Assembly: GCA_026225945.1 (NCBI GenBank)
Contig: JAMJFZ010003639.1
Span: forward strand, 1-64,000
Source: Cricetomys ansorgei
Taxonomy: Eukaryota > Chordata > Mammalia > Rodentia > Nesomyidae
Reading direction: 5' to 3'
Length of the DNA stretch: 64,000 nucleotides
Each line of letters starts with the position of its first letter. The first letter of the stretch is position 1. The notes beneath the pieces are model-generated. The model saw only the letters and a program-made list of their open reading frames with translations. It was not told where the DNA came from and did not search any database. Position numbers and translations under genes: made by a program. Of this stretch, positions 24,918-37,309 are shown one piece after another.

Positions 24918-27900
24918 CTTCTCATTGAAGGAGGAACTATTGTCCTGTTTGTGATCTGGTTCCTGCTTTTCTTTCAGGGTTGGCTGAAGTTCCCCTGCAT
25001 ACTAGGTCAAAAGTACCTGCTGTTCACTTAAAGCCATGGGAGAAAAACACTTTTTCACTAAAATCTCTCATTAATTGGTATTATTCTGGGCACACTTCCA
25101 CCTGTGGTGGTGGTGGGGGATCAGTCCACTGCAACTTGAGTAAAGAACAATGCCAGCTATCCAACTTATGTGCATGAGGAGGGAGGGGAAGTGCCTACTG
25201 AGTGTAGGAAGACTAGATGGCCCAGCCGTTAGAGGTCAATGGCAAGTGCTAGTGAAAACAAATCATCATTGCAGATCTAGAGAAAGTCCCTTCCTAGAGT
25301 GATACAATGGCCAGGAACCACTGTTCTGTGACCCTTCAGTGCTCTGTGATCCTAAGGTATTTGCTTTTGCCACTCCAGCCTCACTAACAAATCAAGGATT
25401 CCAGTCTGGTCCACAGTCAGAACAGGCAGAGGTGTTTTCCAAAAAATATGCTGCAGCCTAGTTTTAGTAGGTGACAGTGGTTCCCTGTGCTGTGGGCTAT
25501 TCTGTTGCATCTTGTGAGGTACACAAGGTCAAGCTCAGAAGCCACTGCATGGTGAGAGAGGGTCTACCATTCCCAGTGAGGGAGGAGTTGCCATTAGAGA
25601 CCTTGGTGCAAGTGTGGTTCGTTCTCCCCTGTGTTGAGTGGGAATCTGCAGCCAAATTCTGTGTCCTTTGAGTTCATGTGTGGTCCTTACAACTCCATAG
25701 ATGAAGGTGGAAGTGTCTGAGTAACTTCCCTCTGTGGGCTACATCTTCACAGAGCTTTGGGAACAGGGGACTGTATGTAGAAACATTGATGCTGATGTCA
25801 CCATTCTATAGTGAACCCATCAAAGGCAGATTGCAAGACTTAACATTTAGGTTTAAGATTTATTTGTAGTTAAAGAAGGCAGGTTGCAAGACTTAACATT
25901 TGGATTTAAGGTCCATTTTTAGTTAAATTTGTGGAAGTTTTAATTAGCATCTCATGTGTTGGGTAGCAATCCACTATTAAGCTGTGATGCAAAGAGTAGA
26001 AACGATGATACAGCTTTGTAGGTAATAAGTCACACAAAGAATTTAGCTAAGGCAGGCTGCCTCTTAAATACTCCCAGAATAAGTAGATGCTGACCAGGCC
26101 TGTTAGAAATTAGCTTGCTAGGATGTAAATGTTTGTTCACCAGAATTAACCAGAAATTAGGCTGGAAACCATAACAAAAGAGAATCTCATTTTCATGCAG
26201 CCACTATGTCCATCCACATATCAACAAACAAGCCTCTAAGTGGTTGCTCAATGGGACATTCCATAGTCACAACCAACAATATGCCACAGTGTGCCATAAA
26301 ATTCAAGTTTTCTGCTTAGAATAGTTCTGCCAGAAGGGAACACAAACCCTTGTGATCATCATTTGCAAAAATAAAAATACTGGTATATTTGGGACTTGCT
26401 TGATCAAGGAAGCCAGCCCCTGAGGCCTCCCAGTATAGAGAAGGAACTTAATTCGTTCACCAACCTAGATACATGCTTAGCAGAACCAGTTACAGTCTGG
26501 GGTTTATGCTGTGGTAGCTTTGCTTAAACCCAGGTGTGACAAATAAGCAGATCTCTTTCTCTAAAACTAGACATATGCTTTGGACAACTGGTAATGGTAT
26601 GAGGACAATGCCTTCAGGGAGGGGTATTTCAGATCCCGATTTTTCAATCCTTCCCACCACATAGGCCTGTGGTTATCAGTCCCAAGTCCACTGTGAGCTT
26701 GGTCAGTAATGTTCTTGAGATACCCTCACTATGTCATTGCAGCATTCTTAAGTTAGACTCCTTCTGAGTTTGTCCCATTCTATGATAGTTCCTGCTGATT
26801 CACAAATGTCCCTCTTTGCTTCCTTTTTACCCTTTAAGCAGTATACAAGATGCTATTCTTCTTCAGAAGCTTGCTTGGAATAAGACATAGCTTTGAATAG
26901 GACACCTGATCCCAGGCTTTATTTTTACTATGTTCTACTTTTCCTAGATTTCTCTTCCCCTTTCACATCCACTTTAGGTCCTTGTCAGTGGAGAATGACC
27001 TGCTGTTTCAGAAGACTGTTGTAATTAAAAAATATTTCTGGGAATATATTTGCTGTGTAAATCTCCCATCTATATAAGTGCCTAGACTTGATGTCTTCTG
27101 TCCCTGTTTACTGTGTTCAAAGTGCACAATAGAGCCTGAAACTCCCCCCAAAGAAAAACTTAGAAATTTCAGTGTATGTGTATTATGAAATAAGTTCTCA
27201 TTTGTCTTCTCTTTGAGCAGTAGCTGGAGCTGGATGCATGCCATTATATAATGTGACTATTTTTAAATTTATTTCTAGAGTAGAGTGATTTCTCTCTAGG
27301 AATGCATATTAATTCTGGAAATGATGTACCTACAGCCCTTCAGAAAAAATATTTCTGAGACAAGTTCTCTTATGTTGACTCAGGAGCATTGCCTTTCTGC
27401 CAGTTTGTAGCTCCAAAGTGCAATGATCTTGCTTTCCTGCTGAATAAGTTCCTAAATTTTGAATTACAGGGCTGTACCAGCACAGAATTTTAATATTAAC
27501 CCTTTGAGTCACATAGTAATCTGTCCTTTGCAGTCAGAATTTAAGGATTTCCATGTGGATTATAACTTCTCTTTTCAGACTATTATAGGAAAAAAGGTTA
27601 ATATGTAATCTGTTGGGTGAAACAGATTTGGCAATAACTAGATATTGGACTGAAGTTTAAGTCAGTCAGCTGCAGGTGACATCATTGTGAAGAGGCAGGG
27701 TGAATCATTTTATAATTTTCCAGCATGCATTAGTCCATGGAATGTGAATGAAGTCAGTCCAGATTGGTTAGTATACAATTTTAGGAGCTTAGCTTGCACC
27801 AGAGAGTATTGAATTTTCAATATGGGAACTCTCTTATGCTTATATGTTGAATCCTGGTTGACACAATTAAGTCTTATCAAAGGTTAGAGACACAGGCCAT

Positions 27901-28190
27901 GGGCTGGAGCTGTTTTGTGTGAAGTGTCAATCTCAGCAGCTAATATTGTGCATAGGACTAAAGTCAATCAAGATTTTAATAATGGCATACTCTATACCAG
28001 GGATGGGTCTAATCTTTTGCAAAGTCAATATAGCTAAGTGTGTTTTTAATTATATTTCTTTTAATAGAGTCAGTTACTGGTATCACTTTTAAAACTTCAT
28101 TTTCTTTAATGTATCAATGCTCCAATCTCTATTTGTTTCTATTCTTCAATGTTTCCCAGTTATCAAGAACTTTGTTCCATTTTTGTCAAA
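24918..28190 (+). repeat. Ancient direct duplication, copy 2
   Basis: This is homologous to 20,283-24,000 at about 4.63 kb pitch. It is the shorter copy: it has no solo LTR, no B1 and a single unit of the 71-bp sequence. It therefore preserves the pre-insertion state at three places. It has an extra internal partial repeat at 25,820-25,925, where 'gcagattgcaagacttaaca' and a near-copy occur 58 bases apart. No intact open frame is present. Confidence 0.85.
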
Positions 28191-28214
28191 TGATACTTAT
28201 TCATTTGTCTTTAT

Positions 28215-28320
28215 AGGAATGACTCCTGTAGCCCAGACTTGCCTCACTCTATGTAATTTTGAATTTCTTTGAACACCTAATGCTGCCTCTCACACTGAGT
28301 ACTTGGGCATGTACTGTAGC
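28215..28320 (-). mobile_element. Old B1-like SINE fragment
   Basis: The plus strand shows a degraded reverse-complement B1/proto-B1: 'tgtagcccagacttgcctca', 'ctatgtaattttgaatttct' and 'ctgagtacttgggcatgtac'. Divergence is high. Confidence 0.5.
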
Positions 28321-29570
28321 TTCTTTCAGCAGGATAAAGAGTGCAGTTAATGAGTGACTTCCAACCCCTCTGGATTTTATTGGAGACTTATACATGAAGA
28401 GGGACCTGTTTTAAGATCTGACTTCAGTGGCCAATTTTGTATCTGATGTACTCACATCACAGAAAGGGAGGACAGGTAGGAGGGTGAGAGCTTTTCTACT
28501 TTGGCAACTGTTGGGAATATCTATGAATAGTCAAGTATATACTTTTGTTGATTGATAAATGTTCTGACTGGCCATATTTGAGTTTCATAGACGAAAGCAA
28601 TCAAGAATCTGAATAAAAATTGAACTTATCATGAAATCAAATTATTGGTGTTAGACCATTTCAAACAAATGAAAAGATGGGGTTAAACTTGTGTGGCTAT
28701 GGCTCATAAGACCATTATTTTTTTCTGGCAGAAATTGCACCACCTAAAAAAACAGGTATGATTGATTCTTGTGATCTCTAGTTTCTAGAACACATAAGGC
28801 CATAAAGCCTGATTCAATGTATAAAATAGTTCTTGGAATACTACTACATCATTTCTACCTTCTCTTTCCTGCCTCCCATGTGCCCTTCCTCTCTTTCAAA
28901 TACATGGCCACTTTTTGCTTTAATTGTTGTTACTCTCTCATTTGACCTAAGTTTGCCTCACAACTTACTGCCTAGTCATGAAGCAAAGGGATGAATTTCT
29001 TGGACATTTTTTTCAATAACAGGTTTGAAAACAAAATACCTTACACCTAGGAGAAAACAGAAAGTGCATGTGGAGACTGGAAGAATTAGTTCTAAAATAT
29101 AAATTTCATAGACTGGGAACCTGTACAATCCTAAAGTAGAAAGGTAGAGCAGGGAATGTCTGTGCTATCATTTGAACTCTGTTCATGCAGTTGGAGAGCT
29201 GTAACTACGCTGAGGCCCATCTTGTTGGCCCTAGCTAGGGAAAGACTCTGGGAATGCATGGCAATCAGTAAACCCTCTGTGAGGTAGTTCATTATCTGGA
29301 TTTTTCTCTGTTGGTACTATGGAGAGCTGTAAGGGATGCCACAAGCCATGCCATGTATGGCCCACTGTCCCCTGATGAGGAGTAACCAGTCCAGTGAAAA
29401 TCAGAGCTTCTGGGACTGGGACAGAATGTGAGCTAGAATGAAGTTCTTTTGGTCAATTGATGACCTGCCCAGATTCCCTTGGCCTTTGTGAATATATTAA
29501 AAGCAAAGTATTCCTTTAGAATGATGCCAGTATCACTCTTTCTTTGGTGCACATATACAGCATATTTTAG
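28321..29570. other. Unannotated sequence upstream of the KRAB exons
   Basis: This would be intron 1 of the ancestral KRAB gene. No SINE or gene is recognised. Confidence 0.5.
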
Positions 29571-29697
29571 AATGCAGTTACCTATGAGGATGTGCAGGTG
29601 AACTTCACTAGGGAAGAGTGGGATTTGCTGGATCCTTCCAAGAAGAGCCTCTACAAAGATGTGATGTTGGAAACCTATGCAATCCTGTCTGCTATAA
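29571..29697 (+). pseudogene. KRAB A-box exon of a decayed KRAB zinc-finger gene
   Basis: The 127-base exon follows an acceptor 'catattttag'. Read from 29,571, it encodes a KRAB A box with [19 protein letters not shown] and [10 protein letters not shown] cores, close to murid consensus. In intact genes this domain recruits TRIM28/KAP1 for chromatin silencing. The A box itself is open. The splice donor is damaged: where murid relatives read ATAG|GTAAG, this copy reads ATAA|ATAAG, so the GT at 29,698-29,699 is AT. That should abolish or weaken splicing to the next exon. The KRAB exon lies about 0.2 kb before the second KRAB exon and 1 kb before the fingers, so the locus is compact. I cannot name the parent gene. 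Confidence 0.88.
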
Positions 29698-29898
29698 ATA
29701 AGACCATGAGTTTTACTTACTTCTTGAAATGCATAAAGAAGGGTTTCTTGATTATTTATGCTCTACCATGATTTTGATTGCAAAATAGGAAGAATGTTAT
29801 AAATAAATCAGGTATGGTTTAAGGCTGACAAGGGATAGTAAGTTAATTTTGTGTAATTTCCAAAATCACATCATATATTTTCTGGTACAATATTGTAG

Positions 29899-29959
29899 GC
29901 TATAAATGGGAAGATTCAAATAATGAAGAACATAGGCAAAGTTCTAGAAGACCTGAAAA
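29899..29959 (+). pseudogene. Second KRAB exon (short B/C-type)
   Basis: Behind the acceptor 'tattgtag', the exon reads YKWEDSNNEEHRQSSRR-like in phase with the A-box exon. This is the short second KRAB exon of murid KRAB-C type genes. A good donor, 'gaaaa|gtaatt', begins at 29,960. The reading frame is open and would leave two bases to pair with the first base of the next exon. It is better preserved than the finger exon. Confidence 0.82.
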
Positions 29960-30539
29960 GTAATTTTCATATGAAAGTTGATACAAACGTAGTCCTCCAT
30001 AAATTTTAATGTGCCCTAGAATTTTTAACGAACAGCAATAGAATATAGAGACAGAGTTTAATTATGTTAATGATTAGTAAATTGTCATAACACCATTTTC
30101 TTCAATGTCAGGTAGCTGATTCAGTATTTGTCTGGCATTCTTCTACTAAACAAGAAAAAGAATCAATGCCTTAACAGATATCACCATTTTAATGGTAGAC
30201 CTGTGAGAGCTATGCTGTGGAACTGTCAACTACGCTAACAGTAGACATGTTGAACTGTGATACAAATTTACAATCAATTGATTTTCCAGCATCATAGTTG
30301 ATACGTCAGCAAACTTGCAGTTGAGACAAGCCCAATGAGTACAAGGGATGTGGAAATTCTCTTTTGTCTTCTTTCAATTTGGAAATGTAGTGTGCCTCAC
30401 TCTACACCAAATTTACGTTTATGGAACCTGGGGGGTAAATTACTCAGTTATTTCCATCTTTTTCATAGCTACAGAAAATACTCATTAAAAAGGTGGTATT
30501 AATGTGAACCATGCATTAATGGCTCTAAATATCATAGGT

Positions 30540-31235
<696 letters not shown>

Positions 31236-31399
31236 AATAGCTGATAGAGTAAGCCTGCCTGATGCAGAATGGGCTAGGGACTGATCTTTTCTGGCTGGGA
31301 TGGTGGTCCCAATTCTAACACTGGAAGCCTTGCCATGCTATTGCCATGCCACAGGAGATGGACTGTTCTGGCGCTCTATCCCATAAAACCAGAGGCCCG

Positions 31400-31880
31400 T
31401 CCAGGATCTATCTCACATATTCCACTGCACTATGTCTACTGATCAACCTATCAATGTCCTCCTATTCTGGTTATTTTTCCATATATACTTTGCCTCCATC
31501 ATCTCCCCCTATCCCATGACCTGGTACCTCCACTACAATTTGCATCCTCCCCCAGCCTACCTGCATCATCTATTCTATTTCCCAGGGAGATCTATTTACC
31601 AAATACATCCCTATGCCCACTGAAGGCATCCTTGTTCCATAGTATCCCTGAGTCTGGATTGTAGCACCTATGTCCTTTGCTTAAGCATTAATATCAAGAT
31701 AGATTTTGTACATATCTTGTTTGACTTTCTGAGGCTAAGTTATATCTCTGTGATTTTTTTCTTGTTCCATCATTTGCCTGAAAAATTCTTGAGATCATGT
31801 TGTTTAATAGCTGAGTAATACTCCCTTGCATATTTGTACCACAATTTATACTTGCAGATATCTCAGGTAGACAAGCACAA
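31400..31880 (-). mobile_element. L1 3' UTR / ORF2 end fragment, antisense
   Basis: The plus strand shows 'gtctggattgtagcacctat', 'ccttgcttaagcattaatat'-like sequence, 'cttgttccatcatttgcctg' and 'taatagctgagtaatactcc'. These are the reverse complement of the ORF2 C-terminus and adjoining UTR. It lies just past the zinc-finger remnant. Confidence 0.7.
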
Positions 31881-32555
31881 GATGACTAGATGTGCAAAAG
31901 AAGTTTATGGGTTTAAAACATCATTATTTATACCTATTTACCCATATCACAGTCATACATTCCTACCACTATATTTCTCTTTATCTTTTGACTATTTTTG
32001 ATTTGGGAGGCTTTCTTCATCTAAGCACACTGATTTAGGTAATCCCTGTCTCAGCCTTTCAGGGCTTGGGAATATTTACATTCACCCTAGGTTTGTATTG
32101 TAATATAGCCTAAAGAAGCTTACTATTTCTTCCTTTAAAAGGGGCAGGCATTCTCAGGGGCATTTACCTGGAAAAACCAGGTTTTAGTATCCAGTGTCAT
32201 TGGCCCTTTGGCTTTTAGAGGTCCTAGCCAATTTTGGGGGAGGTCAGTATTATTTTATGATGTGTCTCCAGTAAACATGAGTTAGTTCTCACATATGCCA
32301 GGACTTGAGGGTTAGTTAGTTGTTACAATGATTTATTGAGTTGAAATCACCATGACCTATAATGTGCCCCTCTCCCAGTTAGCAAGAGCAAGCCCAAGCA
32401 TTAATTTTACTAATAAGTAGTGTAGACAACATATCAATGAGACTTTCCACAGCTATCCAGCAGAAAAAAGATGAAGAAGAGCCATTGGGCCATACTTTCT
32501 GGCACTTCAGCAACCAGAGCCTTTTCTAACAGTATGCTTACACTGCCTTGTTTGG
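31881..32555. other. Unannotated DNA
   Basis: No gene or nameable repeat is seen. Confidence 0.5.
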
Positions 32556-32559
32556 TGAG

Positions 32560-33240
32560 GTCTGTAGCAAAAACTGGTAAGAGAAAGCTGGTTGATTGAT
32601 CTGAAAACACTCCTGGAATCTTGAATCTGCCACATGGCTAACTGATTGCTCCCTCAATGTAAAACTGGTTAATTGATGTGCACACACACTTGAAAACTCA
32701 CAATGCAAAATTGGTTAATAATTGATCTGCATACACTCCTGAAGTTCTGAATCTGCAACCTGGTGAACTGACTGCTCCCTCCATGGATAGCTGGTTAATT
32801 GATCTGCACAGAAACTTCAAATCCTGGAATCTACAACCAGATGAACCATCTGCTACCTCAGTTTAAAGCAGGTTGACTCATCTCCACAATCTCCTGAAAA
32901 TCACCAATGTAAACTGGTTAAAACTGTTGCACAATCTCCTGAAACCCACATCTGCAAAGCTGCTTAAGTGATGGCTCCCTCAAGAATAAGCTGGTTAACT
33001 GATCAACAAAAGCTCCTGCAAAACAGCAATGCAACGTTGGTCAATTGTTCTGCACACACTCCTGATATCCTGAATTTTCAAAGCTGGTTAACTGACTGCT
33101 ACCTAAATGCAAACCTGGCTAATTGATCTGAACACACTCCACAGAAATTGTGAATCTGCACATCTTGTTAACTGACTACTCTCTCAATGCAAAGCTGGTT
33201 AACTGAGTTGTACATGCTCTTGAAAATGTCACAGCAAGAT
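32560..33240 (+). repeat. Diverged tandem repeat with alternating 79/124-bp spacing
   Basis: Units share 'ctggttaactgatctgcaca', 'cactcctgaaatc', 'tgaatctgcaa' and 'gactgctccctcaatgcaa'. The 'gctccctc/gctacct' landmark falls at 32,648, 32,773, 32,852, 32,974, 33,098 and 33,178. The spacings are 125, 79, 122, 124 and 80 bases, so the array mixes a full unit of about 79 and a shortened unit of about 45. Confidence 0.9.
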
Positions 33241-33609
33241 AAAAAGTATTAATGGGAAGTTGTGATTCTTTTTGAAGAAAAATATACTTCACTGTCTTTA
33301 TATCTTTGCTGAGTATTACATATTTATTGAAACAGTAAACATTATTTTACAAAAAATAGAAAAGGAAAGAATAAAACTTGTTTGGAATGTTTCATTGATG
33401 ATACTGTAAGGTTGATCCATTAATCATGTAAGACAACTACACTGAGATATAAAAAAATGGAAGGACATAGCATATTTTTTAAAATTAGTATCTCAAATTT
33501 AGGAATTTATACTGAGCTAAAAATGTGCAATATGAGTGAGTGATAATCATTAGATAAAATGGTACAACACTGAGGGTTTTTTAAATTTTTATTACTTGTA
33601 TTTTTTAAT
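33241..33609. other. AT-rich spacer
   Basis: Nothing recognisable is seen. Confidence 0.5.
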
Positions 33610-33740
33610 TGTAGGTCTCTCTGTGTAGACACATGCATATGGAGGTCAAAGGGAAATTTGTGGCAATGACATTTGGCAACTTAATTAGGCAGGCTTGGCA
33701 GCAAGCAACTATATCCAGTGAGCCATTTTGTAGGCAAGTC
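33610..33740 (-). mobile_element. B3/B2-type SINE
   Basis: The plus strand reads 'catatggaggtcaaagggaa', 'atttgtggcaatgacattt', then 'ggcaggcttggcagcaagca' and 'gtgagccatttt'. This is the reverse complement of a B3-type SINE, with a middle deletion. Confidence 0.8.
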
Positions 33741-33983
33741 ATTTTACCTCTAATTCCAGGAATTCCAGCTAAGAATCCAGAAACAATATTTATGAAAAGG
33801 ATAAGTACAATGTAAAAGTCTTTATATATAAATTATCTCAATTGGTAAATAAAAACAATGAGGAATTCAAAACCCATGTTATTACATATATCTTTTAATA
33901 TGCTGATGTGTGTATCTCTTAGGATAGAAATACACACACATGTAAATTTATTATATATGTAATATATGTATTATACATACATG

Positions 33984-34130
33984 AGCTGTGTGGTGGTGAC
34001 ACACCTTTAAAGGAGTCAGAAACCCACAGATCTCTGAGTTCTCTGAGTTCAAAGTCAGCTTTGTTGAAAGAGTGAGTTCCACGTTAACCACAGCTACACA
34101 GAGAAACTATGTCTAGACAAAACAAAAAAA
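33984..34130 (+). mobile_element. B1 SINE with internal deletion
   Basis: It reads 'gctgtgtggtggtgacacac', then lacks the 'tcccagcactc' block, then 'cagatctctgagttctctga' and 'cacagctacacagagaaact', followed by an A-rich tail. Confidence 0.88.
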
Positions 34131-34329
34131 AATGAAAAATGAAAAAATATTAAGATATGATCAGTTTGATGGGATAACAATCTCTATGAAACCAAAGTGC
34201 TTGTAAGGCATGTACTTAGGTGTCATAGTTACTGATCTATTCAGAAGAAACACCATGATTAAGGAAACTTAAAGAATAAAACATCGAATTGGTACATACA
34301 TACAATTTAAGAGAATGTGTCCATTATCA

Positions 34330-34580
34330 TCATGGTGGGGAGCATGGAAACACACAAGGCCAGGTCTCCTCTAACTGTGCCATGACTTTTCCAACAAGGA
34401 CAGTCTTCCTCCCAAAAGAGAATGCCTCTTCCCACAAGGCCACACCTACTCCAACAAGGAGACACCTCCTCCCACAAGGATATACCTCCCCCATCACAGG
34501 TACACCTCCTTCTACAAGGACATGCCTCCTCCCATGTGAACACACCTCTTCCACCAAGGACATGCCTACTAATTCTTCCA
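34330..34580 (+). repeat. About 24-bp minisatellite-like repeat
   Basis: About nine or ten imperfect units run along 'cctcctcccacaaggacata', with 'caaggacatgcct', 'caaggccacacct' and 'caaggagacacct' variants. The downstream 'cctattggggccattttcat' block also occurs next to such units in a common rodent dispersed repeat. The region may therefore be a local expansion of that repeat. Open frames on both strands here follow from the periodicity. Confidence 0.85.
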
Positions 34581-34639
34581 TAAATTACATCAATTGAGTA
34601 AAAATCATAGGAGCCTATTGGGGCCATTTTCATCCAGAT

Positions 34640-34970
34640 CACCTCAGTAAGGAATGGGGACCAGAGAGAAGTATCAAGCAAGGGACAGGGGCAGAGGAAG
34701 AAAGAGCAGTGAGAGAACAGGACAATATAAATAAGAAAATGAGGGAGGAAGAAGCAGAAATCAATATAAATGAAGGAAAATCTAAAGGAAAGTGGTGAGG
34801 TATGGAGAGGGCAGCCAAGCAGAGAAAATACCCAGGAGAGAGATAGAGAAGGATTCAATGAATAATGGATGGAGAAAGAGGGAGAAAATAATCTGATGAG
34901 AAAATTTGAAATGAAAGAAAATGAGCACAGTGCTGAGAGGAAAAGGAAGAGCACATGTTTATTTTCTCTA
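34640..34970 (+). repeat. Purine-rich (GA/AAG) tract
   Basis: For about 330 bases the plus strand is strongly purine-biased (runs such as 'gagggaggaagaagcagaaa'). This removes stops from the minus strand and produces a 222-codon Ser/Phe/Leu-rich frame that I do not regard as a gene. Confidence 0.75.
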
Positions 34971-35640
34971 ATCATGTCCAGTGAAATTGAACTGAGTTGT
35001 TTGTTGACTCAGGATTGAAGAGTTTACAAGCATCTATTAATTGATCTGTTGACAGCTCCATGTGCCACTTAGCAGATTTGAAGGATTTGAACAATGAACG
35101 TGGACAGAGGAGACGAGGTGAGGACAGGCCCTGAATGGATGGAGAGGAGAGACAACAACCAAAAGACTGGCAGACTCTAGCAAAGTGGATATTCTACAAT
35201 TAATTACCATTGACTTGTTACAAGAGATCACTCATGTGTTTCAAAACTTGAGTCACAGTGGATCACTAAGAATTGCATCAAGAAATACTAAGGTGACTTG
35301 GGAGATAGAGGAGCAAAAAAGAACTTCCAGAATCAGGCTTAGGCTAGCTTTTAGAAAATTAGCGCCATAATCACAACTTATCAGGAACTCATCAACATCA
35401 GAATACAATATTTTGAATTCACTTAGACATAATTAAATAAATAGGAAAGACACAGGTACAGGATAGCTTAATATAACAGACATATAGTTTGATAGTAGAC
35501 AGGTAGGTAGATGATAGAAAAGTAATGAATGGACAACTTCTGTACACATATATGTAAAAAGGCAAGATGCATACATAATAGATAAATTCATTGATTCAGC
35601 ATTAAAATTTTGTTTTTTTTACATGTTTCATATTGTTTGA
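34971..35640. other. Unannotated DNA
   Basis: No gene or named repeat is seen. A degenerate GATA/AGGT-type patch lies near 35,490-35,520. Confidence 0.45.
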
Positions 35641-35647
35641 TAAGCTG

Positions 35648-35830
35648 TATACACACACACATACACACACAAACACACACACATATATATATATAATTTT
35701 ATGCATATCCATGCTATATATCATTTGTGCATTATATATATCATATATAATATATGCATATATACACTTATATATATTTTATATACATATATACATGTGT
35801 GTATGTTTATATGTTATATATATTTGTTAT
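35648..35830 (+). repeat. CA/TA-rich compound simple repeat
   Basis: CA runs pass into TA and ATAT-rich sequence with interruptions. Confidence 0.85.
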
Positions 35831-35973
35831 GCTGAAAAAAAAATATATCTTCACTGTGTGTGTAATTTTATTTTATCAAATGAAAAGCAATTCATATATT
35901 ATATATACCCACATATAAGAATGTGTATATTATATTTGTTAAATCTCTTATGATGTGTAATACTGCATATGTA

Positions 35974-35999
35974 ATAGATAGATAGATAGATAGATAGAT
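35974..35999 (+). repeat. (GATA)6 microsatellite
   Basis: About six perfect tetranucleotide units. Confidence 0.95.
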
Positions 36000-36029
36000 C
36001 TACTTTTTTAACTTTTGGATACAAGCACA

Positions 36030-36400
36030 GACATCAGTCTGAAAGAGTGGAGGTAACACAGATGCAAACATGAACACCTCTACAAATTGTTCCTACCTGA
36101 CACACTTAAATAAGCATAGATACAGCACAGACATCACTACAAAATGGTGCATCTTCACAGTGAGGATGAGATGTGTATGGAACCATGGACATCAGTATGA
36201 AATTATTCAAATTCACATCATGGAGGAAGCATGGATGCAAGCACAAACATCAATAAAAACTGGTCCAAATTGGCACTGAGATAAATAACATAAATGGAAG
36301 AAGAGACGTAAATAAGAACTTATCCAGAATGTCACCGTGGAGGGTATGATATCAATATGAATTCAAGGATATTACACAATCTGTGGAAGAATATGACATC
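36030..36400 (+). repeat. Diverged ~60-bp tandem repeat
   Basis: Five to six units share 'gatgcaa(g/a)cacagacatca', 'tacaaactggtccat' and 'cacagtgaggatgag' variants. Related units occur at 40,855-41,045 and 46,085-46,160, where they end a dispersed module. In the last case they lead directly into the main dyad array. Confidence 0.7.
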
Positions 36401-37039
36401 AGAATTGGATAGATAACATATAGAAACATATTATACATAAAGAGATATAGATAAATAGATTCATACTGCATAGGAAATTATGATTTTTTTGTTTTTCAGT
36501 GAATGTTTTACATTGTTTGATATGCTGCCTATAAATGCATATACATGTGTTTGTGTATGTGTGTGCAATTTTATGTCAAAAGTAAAAAATTGTTTATATT
36601 TACATATATATATATATGCTTTCATCAGGAGTTCATCCTCATTGTAAAGATGGACCAGTTTGTCCTAATATCTGCACTTGCATCTGCAGTCTCCCTACAT
36701 GTAATCGGGGGATTCAGAATGAATAGGTCTTTCTTAGCATTCCTAAACTACTGCAGCATTGTATATATCCTACACGTGGTATGCATGCACTACCTGCTGT
36801 CCATTGCTGGGAACTGCATTCAGTCCTCCAAAACAGGACCATGTCTTCAGGTAGGTGGCAGTGTGCCTTAGCACATGCATGAAAGGTGTGTAAAAATGCC
36901 AATGCTATCGAGTGTCATTGACATGCCTGTCTAAATATGAGCAATATGAGAATGATACCAATCAACATACATATGTGGACAAGAAAAAACTCTCAGACCT
37001 CTGCACTATACATGGAACTACAGAGAACTGAGCAAAAAT
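36400..37039. other. Spacer holding an inverted partial copy of the dispersed module
   Basis: The reverse complement of about 36,620-36,890 is homologous to 40,660-40,920 and 45,880-46,120. Shared blocks include a 'ctaaggcacactgccacc' start, 'tggaggactga' and 'cagcaggtagtgcatgca'. The remainder is AT-rich. Confidence 0.6.
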
Positions 37040-37225
37040 GAGAGAGGGAGAAATGTATCCAGGGAAGAGCACACCTATTGAATTTCAAGGACCACATATT
37101 CGGCCCTGAAATCATGGATTCAGGTAGCATCATAAACATTGATCAACATACATGTAGGAATATATATGCACATATATGTATGCATGGAATTACAATTAAT
37201 GAACAAAGAGGTCATAAATATATGT
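37040..37225 (+). mobile_element. L1 3'-end fragment
   Basis: The blocks 'atattcggccctgaaatcat', 'gtaggaatatatatgcacat' and 'caattaatgaacaaagaggt' follow the rodent L1 3' terminus. It leads into a TA/TATG-rich simple tract up to 37,300. Confidence 0.7.
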
Positions 37226-37309
37226 ATATATTTATATATATATATGTATATTCATATGTATATGTATATATACATATATTTTCACATATATAAATGTATG
37301 ATGTCATTG

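Noticed and set aside
34307..34975. 222-codon minus-strand open frame
   Set aside because: It spans a minisatellite and a purine-rich tract that remove stops; its composition is Ser/Phe/Leu and Gly/Cys periodic, with no domain.
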